This document shows, piece by piece, positions 58,948-64,000 of a stretch of 64,000 nucleotides of DNA. The translations under genes were made by a program, and so were the position numbers. The notes under the pieces are model-generated. The model worked only from the letters and a program-made list of their open reading frames with translations, had not been told where the DNA came from and ran no database searches. The DNA comes from Ruminococcaceae bacterium BL-6 (GTDB lineage: Bacteria; Bacillota; Clostridia; Oscillospirales; Acutalibacteraceae): positions 2,852,001 to 2,916,000 of the forward strand of contig LR778135.1 in the NCBI GenBank assembly GCA_902810075.1. Direction: 5' to 3'. Position 1 is the stretch's first letter. Each line of letters opens with the position of its first letter.

Positions 58948-61485
58948 TTATACGACAATCTGATGCTTTTTTCCGTCATCCTCCAGCAAAACTCTGTTCC
59001 CCGGAACGGACCTGCCATCCACAGTGACTGCTTCCGTTGTCAGCGTCCCTTTGCTTCTGCTTTCGACCCTGATTTCATAGAGAGAGCTCCCATACCGATA
59101 TTCCACGGAAAAATCCCCGAAGCCTGCGGGCGTCGCCGGATCGATGACCAGCTCGTTCCCTTCTTTCCGGATGCCCAGAAACCAGTTTAAAAGCCCCTGA
59201 TACATCCAGCCTGCGGAGCCGGTATACCAGCTCCATCCGCCTCTTCCGGTATAGGGCGGGCTGAGGGAGATATCCGCCGTCATCACATACGGCTCTTTCT
59301 CGTACCGGAGCGCATCCTTCCTGTTCTGCGTCAGGTAGATCGGGTTCAGCATGGTGAACAGGGTCTGGGCCATGGGATACTCGCGCAGCATCGCCGCGGC
59401 GATTGCCAGCCAGACCGCCGCATGGGTGTACTGGCCTCCGTTTTCCCGGATCCCGGGGATATAATTTTTGATATAGCCCGGATTTTTTTCCGTCTTATGA
59501 AAGGGAGGCGCCAAAAGCAGGGAGAGGGCTTCCTCCTCCCTGACCAGATAACGCCATGCCGACTGCATCGCCGTTTTCGCCCTCTCCTTTTCCGCCCCCT
59601 TCGATATCACGCTCCAGGACTGGCTGATGGAATCGATTTTGCACTCGTCGTTCTCCTTGGAACCGAGCTTCGAGCCGTCGTCGTAAAAGGCGCGAAGATA
59701 CCATTCCCCATCCCAGCCGTGCTCTTCGATGCTTTGCAGCAGGGCTTTCCGTTTCCGCTCCAGTTCCCGGCCATAAGCCTCGTCGCCTTCCTGATCGCAC
59801 AAAGGAGTGAAGCCGCCCAGTACGGTATACAAAAACCAGCCAAGCCAGACGCTTTCCCCTTTTCCCATCGCTCCGACCTCGTTCATCCCGTCGTTCCAGT
59901 CGCCTCCCCCCATGAGAGGAAGCCCGTGTTCCCCGAAGCGGGTTCGATCGATGGCTTTTTTGCAATGCTCGTAAACGCTTTCGGAGCGCTCGGACACCTC
60001 CGGAATAAACATCGCATCCTGCTGGCCCTCCTTCAGCGCCGGACCCTTGATGTAAGGGACCCGCTCCTTTAAAATCGCGGCGTCTCCGGTGCTTCGGACA
60101 TAAGCGGCGGTGCAGTAAGGCAGCCACAGCAGATCGTCGGATATTCTCGTCCTTACCCCGATCCCCATCGGGGGATGCCACCAATGCTGGACATCCCCTT
60201 CTTCAAACTGCCTGCCGCAGGCCGTCAGGATCTGCCTGCGCAGAATATCCGGGCCTGCAAGGAGGAGCGAAAGGGCATCCTGAAGCTGATCCCGGTATCC
60301 GTAAGCTCCCCCGCACTGATAAAAGCCCGTCCTTGCCTGAATGCGGCAGGACAGCGCCTGATAGAGCAGCCAGCCGTTCAGCAGGATATCGACCGCCCTG
60401 TCCTTCGTCTTAACCTGCACCGTCCCCAGCAATCCGTCCCAATCGGATTTCACCCGGTCGAGCTCTTTTTCAGCGGCGGCGGCATCCCGGTACTTGCTTC
60501 TGATTTTGAATATCCCGTCGAGGCTGCCGCTCTGACCCAGCCCGAACAGCACCGTCCTGCTCTCCTGCGGCTGTATGGCGACGGACACCTGAATTGCCCC
60601 GCAGGGATCATAGCAGACTCCCGTATTGCAGGACAGCTTGACTTCCGCCCCCCGCGGCTCGCGGATGCCGCCCTTCTGCCCCAGGAACTCCTGCCTGTCG
60701 CCGGTATAGCCGGCGATCGTCTCGCTGGAAAACAGGCAGGAGTAGGCGTTCTGAAAGTTCATGGTATAGAGGTTCTTCGCATAGAAGCATTCATGCTCAT
60801 TGTCGTAGGAGGTCAGAATATAGGGGCCGGTATGCTCTCGGTCCGTTCCCATCACCCATTCCACATAATAGGTCAGGCTCAGATATTTCACCTTGTCCGA
60901 GCGGTTCGTCAGCTTCAGGCTCCACAGCTTCAGCGGCTCAGCCAGAGGGGTGAAAACCGTCAGCTCCTGACCGACGAGCGCCTCCTCATGAAGGAACCTG
61001 CTGTATCCGAAGCCGTGCCGGACCCGGTAAACGCCCCGGTCGGACCTTCCGAGGGACATGGGGGTCATCACCTCGCCGGTCGTTTCATCCAGAATATAGA
61101 TCGCTTCCGAGGCCCTGTCGCTGACGGGGTCGTTGGACCAGGGCGTAAGCTTGTTTTCCCTGCTGTTGAGATTCCAGGTAAAGCCCGCGCCCGACTCGGA
61201 TATCTGGAAGCCGAAGCTCTTGTTCGAGACGACGTTGATCCAGGGCGCCGGCGGTCTGTTATCGCCCTCCAGCAGGATTTCATATTCTCTGCCCCCACAG
61301 ACAAATGCCCCGAAGCCGTTAAAAAATTCATAATCCTCTGTTTCTTTCTCCTGTGCCGCTGGTGCGGATGCCGTGTCCAACGCCTCTTCCTCCTCAAAGG
61401 CCGGGCCCCTAATATTTCTCAAGCAGTTCACGCGGGTTTTCTTTTTCCTCGGTAAAATAAATTCCCGTCTTCCCTGAAAACACAA
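58948..61485 (-). pseudogene. GH94 phosphorylase part of a cyclic beta-glucan synthase-like protein, frameshifted
   Basis: This frame encodes the GH94 C-terminal module: EFFNGFGAFVCGGREYEILL, ENKLTPWSNDPVSDRASEAI, DVQHWWHPPMGIGVRTRISD, and the catalytic-acid loop MGGGDWNDGMNEVG. The end (PGNRVLLEDDGKKHQIVV) is typical. The frame opens inside the end of the upstream module and has no ribosome-binding site, so it looks like the 3' part of one longer gene. Dropping one T in ATATTAGGGG (about 61409-61418) would join the frames as EKYRGPAFEE. A separately translated enzyme cannot be excluded. Confidence 0.8.
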
Positions 61486-64000
61486 CCCGTGCCGCCGTAT
61501 ACAGCAAATCGATCTCCGCCGGTTTCATCTCGTACGTATGCAGGGTGAAAAAGCTCGGCTTCTCGTTTCCGGAATCATAAATCCGAAGAGAGCTCGTCAT
61601 GTCGTTGATGAACTCATCCACCTCCTGAAGATATCCGTGCCTGGAATCGATCAGGATAATCAGATCCACCATCACATGGTTCATCCTCAGATATTCGTAA
61701 GCCTTCAATCCATCCCGCACGATTCTTTCCTCTTCGATGGACCGGACGGTCAAAAGCAGAATGGGATGATCACCGGACACGCCGAATTTCCACAGGAAGC
61801 TCTGGTTCATGAAGTTCCGCCTGATATTTTCATCCGGCCCCCGGTAAACGCGCGAAGAATAGAAGACCGGGCTGATCAGCTCCTGAAAGGCGTTCAGCTG
61901 GGGGCCGGTAATCTCCAGATACTTCAGCTCCAGGTTCTTTTGAAGCCTGAATTTTTCCAGAATATCATCGATCCGGTAGCTTACGTTCAATTCCCCCGCG
62001 ATTTTGACCGCTTCCTCACGGCTGCCGCACACCCCGGTAATAAAAGAAATGCAGGCGGATTCCCCCGCCCCGATGCAGAACTGTGCCCGCAGGCTCATAA
62101 TCGGATCGTTGCAAAAGCCCGCATGATTGAACGCGACGCTGTTCACCACGGAATCCGGATTTTCCAGGGTATTGTTTCTTCCGATAAATCGTTTCCTGTC
62201 ATTTTCATATTCCAGCTTTTTGCACAGCTTCGTCCCCGTTCTTACCAGATGCATCACATAAGGATTGTCCTCATCCTTTTTCCGCCGTCTTTTGGTAAGG
62301 AAGATTTCCTGCTCTTCCAGATACTCGCTTTCCAGAAAGAGCTTATTGAACGCTGGATGGCTCAGCTCCGCCGGATAGGTGTCGTCCACCACCTCCACAT
62401 AGCTGGTCACTTCCAGCTGCTTTTCCTGACTTCCGTGGTTGGTGAACGTAACCTTGCGTATCTCAAGGTTATGGTCCGCATCCAGGCTCACGATCATGTC
62501 GGTTGAAACGTCCCCGTCCCTGCGTTTGAATTCGGCCCGGTGCGGGCAGAAAACCGCCTGGTAGTCATCCGGCTCCGTTCTCGTCGGATGATAAGCGGCG
62601 CTCCAGAGCTTCCCCTGCTTCATGTCCTTAACATAGATATAATTACCTGTATTCGCGTAAATATCCGGCCGCCAGCGGTAAAGCATCCGATCCTCATATT
62701 GACTGAAGCCATCCCCATCCGACGTGATCATCAGGGAATACTTCCCGTTTGAAAGATAATCCACAGCCGGCGGATTCACGCCCGCGCTGTTGACATACCG
62801 GTTGCTGTAACCGTCTTCTTTAAAAAGGGGCTTTCCGATTTTGATCGTATATCCCTGCCGGGCGATCGAAATCAGATAGGACCGGCGCTTTTCTTCCAGC
62901 AGGACTTCCGAGGCCTTGATCATCATCTCCGCATGGAACCTCTCCCGCAGGATGCCCCCGTTCAGATAATTATTGATGGCCGCCAGATTCATCCCCTGAT
63001 GATGCGCCATATAGGATTTTACGATACAGTAAGGGGTCAGCTCCACGGAATTCGGCACGTCGAAATCGACCGACTCATAGAACCCGTAAGCGCCGAAGGC
63101 GCCCAATTCCTTCAGCCGCTTTAAATTTCTGATGCATTCCTCTCCCGCGACATCCAGCGCCAGCATCGTCGCATAGGGAGCGACCACCAGGGAGTCCCTG
63201 CGGACCGGCTGGAGCCTGATCTTCGGAACGCCGAAGGCTTTGTACTGGTAATTGGAGTTTAAGTCGAAGCGGTAATACTGGGATTCCGAGATTCCCCAAG
63301 GGATGCCCGCCTCCTTCGCATACTTCATCTGCTGAAGCACCGCCGCCCTGGAAGTCTGCGCGTAGGCGGAGCCTTCATATTCCTTGAACACAAGATTCGG
63401 CATCAGATACTCGAACATCGTGCCGCTCCAGGATACGAAGCACGGGATGCCGCCGACAATCGTCAGGGGCCTTCCCAGCTTGTACCAGTGCTTCAGCGGC
63501 GCCTGCCCCAGGGCGATCGCAAGGTAGCTCGTGAGCGCCGATTCCGACGCCATCAGGTCGTAGCATCCGTCGTCCAGCGTGTGCGAGGAGACATGATACC
63601 CGATATGGAACAGCATCCTCTTTTCGTCGAATAAAAAGCGGAAGTCGGCATTTGCCAGAAGGCAGTCTATTTGATTGCCGAGCGCTTGGATCCGGCCGAT
63701 CATGCCGTTCGCAAATTCGTTTCCCCCCGCCGCAATGCGGCGGAGCGAGGGGCAGGAAGAAAAGCTCTCTTCCTTCCGCTTTAAGGTCGCCATTTCCCTG
63801 ACGGTGCTGTCGATGAGGCTCATCAGGCGCCTGGTCCAGCGGTAATCCGCGGGAGGCCTGAGCTCCACCGCGTTTAAGCTTTCCCAGATGTCAGAGAGAT
63901 CTTCCGTCAGTTCCCCTATACTTTGATACCCGGCTTTGAGCCTGTTTCCGGCAGAATCGCCCGTTTTCAGCCGGATTTCCTCATTGCTGTACCGGACTGC
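61409..64000 (-). CDS. Glycoamylase-like/GH94-substrate domain of a cyclic beta-glucan synthase-like protein, 5' end outside window
   Basis: The frame is open to the right edge; a GTG at 63868 is internal. The glycoamylase-like domain has HIGYHVSSHTLDDGCYDLMA, GGIPCFVSWSGTMFEYLMPN, GIPWGISESQYYRFDLNSNY and YMAHHQGMNLAAINNYLNGG. A first GH94-type beta-sandwich follows (FTNHGSQEKQLEVTSYVEVV). It stops at ENPRELLEKY-TAG. NdvB-type synthases of about 2800 aa carry these domains in this order and make or trim cyclic beta-1,2-glucans. Confidence 0.85.
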   Translation of the reverse strand, partial: AVRYSNEEIRLKTGDSAGNRLKAGYQSIGELTEDLSDIWESLNAVELRPPADYRWTRRLMSLIDSTVREMATLKRKEESFSSCPSLRRIAAGGNEFANGMIGRIQALGNQIDCLLANADFRFLFDEKRMLFHIGYHVSSHTLDDGCYDLMASESALTSYLAIALGQAPLKHWYKLGRPLTIVGGIPCFVSWSGTMFEYLMPNLVFKEYEGSAYAQTSRAAVLQQMKYAKEAGIPWGISESQYYRFDLNSNYQYKAFGVPKIRLQPVRRDSLVVAPYATMLALDVAGEECIRNLKRLKELGAFGAYGFYESVDFDVPNSVELTPYCIVKSYMAHHQGMNLAAINNYLNGGILRERFHAEMMIKASEVLLEEKRRSYLISIARQGYTIKIGKPLFKEDGYSNRYVNSAGVNPPAVDYLSNGKYSLMITSDGDGFSQYEDRMLYRWRPDIYANTGNYIYVKDMKQGKLWSAAYHPTRTEPDDYQAVFCPHRAEFKRRDGDVSTDMIVSLDADHNLEIRKVTFTNHGSQEKQLEVTSYVEVVDDTYPAELSHPAFNKLFLESEYLEEQEIFLTKRRRKKDEDNPYVMHLVRTGTKLCKKLEYENDRKRFIGRNNTLENPDSVVNSVAFNHAGFCNDPIMSLRAQFCIGAGESACISFITGVCGSREEAVKIAGELNVSYRIDDILEKFRLQKNLELKYLEITGPQLNAFQELISPVFYSSRVYRGPDENIRRNFMNQSFLWKFGVSGDHPILLLTVRSIEEERIVRDGLKAYEYLRMNHVMVDLIILIDSRHGYLQEVDEFINDMTSSLRIYDSGNEKPSFFTLHTYEMKPAEIDLLYTAARVVFSGKTGIYFTEEKENPRELLEKY

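Noticed and set aside
60175..61455. A 426-codon plus-strand frame opposite the GH94 module
   Set aside because: It is a shadow of the GH94 coding sequence, with no ribosome-binding site or domain.
1..64000. CRISPR arrays, rRNA or tRNA genes
   Set aside because: No regularly spaced direct repeats and no tRNA- or rRNA-like stretches were seen on either strand by eye; a covariance search was not possible.

Overview
The window looks like chromosome from a Gram-positive anaerobe of the class Clostridia, probably Oscillospiraceae/Ruminococcaceae-like. The evidence is strong AGGAGG ribosome-binding sites, an oxygen-independent class III ribonucleotide reductase, ROK-regulated sugar ABC genes, and a TolC-like/HlyD/FtsX efflux set in what is otherwise monoderm gene content. 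The genus is inference; no rRNA or marker gene is present.

Positions 1 to about 26.7 kb hold a decayed HK97-type (siphovirus-like) prophage read almost entirely on the plus strand. In order it has: a cut-off sigma-like gene; a replication module (DUF2800 nuclease-like protein, DUF2815 protein, family A DNA polymerase, DUF4406, VapE-like primase/helicase, VRR-NUC nuclease, SNF2 helicase); a late-regulator-like gene; the packaging and head module (HNH, TerS, ParB-methyltransferase, small ORFs, TerL, portal, ClpP-like protease, capsid, two connectors); then directly a holin, a 51-codon stump of an endolysin, and an integration module of two large serine recombinases with two small companion genes. 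All tail genes are absent. The helicase has a 5-bp insertion in its Walker A motif, and the terminase start appears mutated to ATA. Small AT-rich cargo genes (two HNH endonucleases, a zinc-ribbon protein, a two-gene cassette between terminase and portal) interrupt the module. A 36-bp element occurs three times in the phage, each time upstream of a gene block.

26.7-31.6 kb is a scarred junction with a truncated SorC-like regulator, strong hairpins, a PilZ protein, a fragment of an amino-acid ABC permease, a nitroreductase and an HD hydrolase. 30.4-36.5 kb is a minus-strand sugar or polyol locus: SDR dehydrogenase, binding protein, ATPase, permease and ROK regulator, with tandem palindromes upstream. 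37-48.8 kb carries NagZ-like and M42 hydrolases, a structured leader of unknown type, a LysR regulator, an Ldh2-family dehydrogenase, a two-subunit chromate-transporter pair, NrdD/NrdG and an HD protein. 48.9-50.9 kb is a MarR/MATE pair. 51.1-58.7 kb is a pentapeptide protein and an efflux operon broken twice: an IS3-family element in the HlyD gene, and a deletion that fused the last 22 codons of the ABC ATPase to a beheaded TetR gene. 58.9-64 kb is a cyclic beta-glucan synthase/GH94-like gene split by a frameshift and running off the right edge.

A dispersed palindromic repeat of about 95 bp (seven copies, 28-53 kb, none in the prophage) punctuates the chromosomal part.
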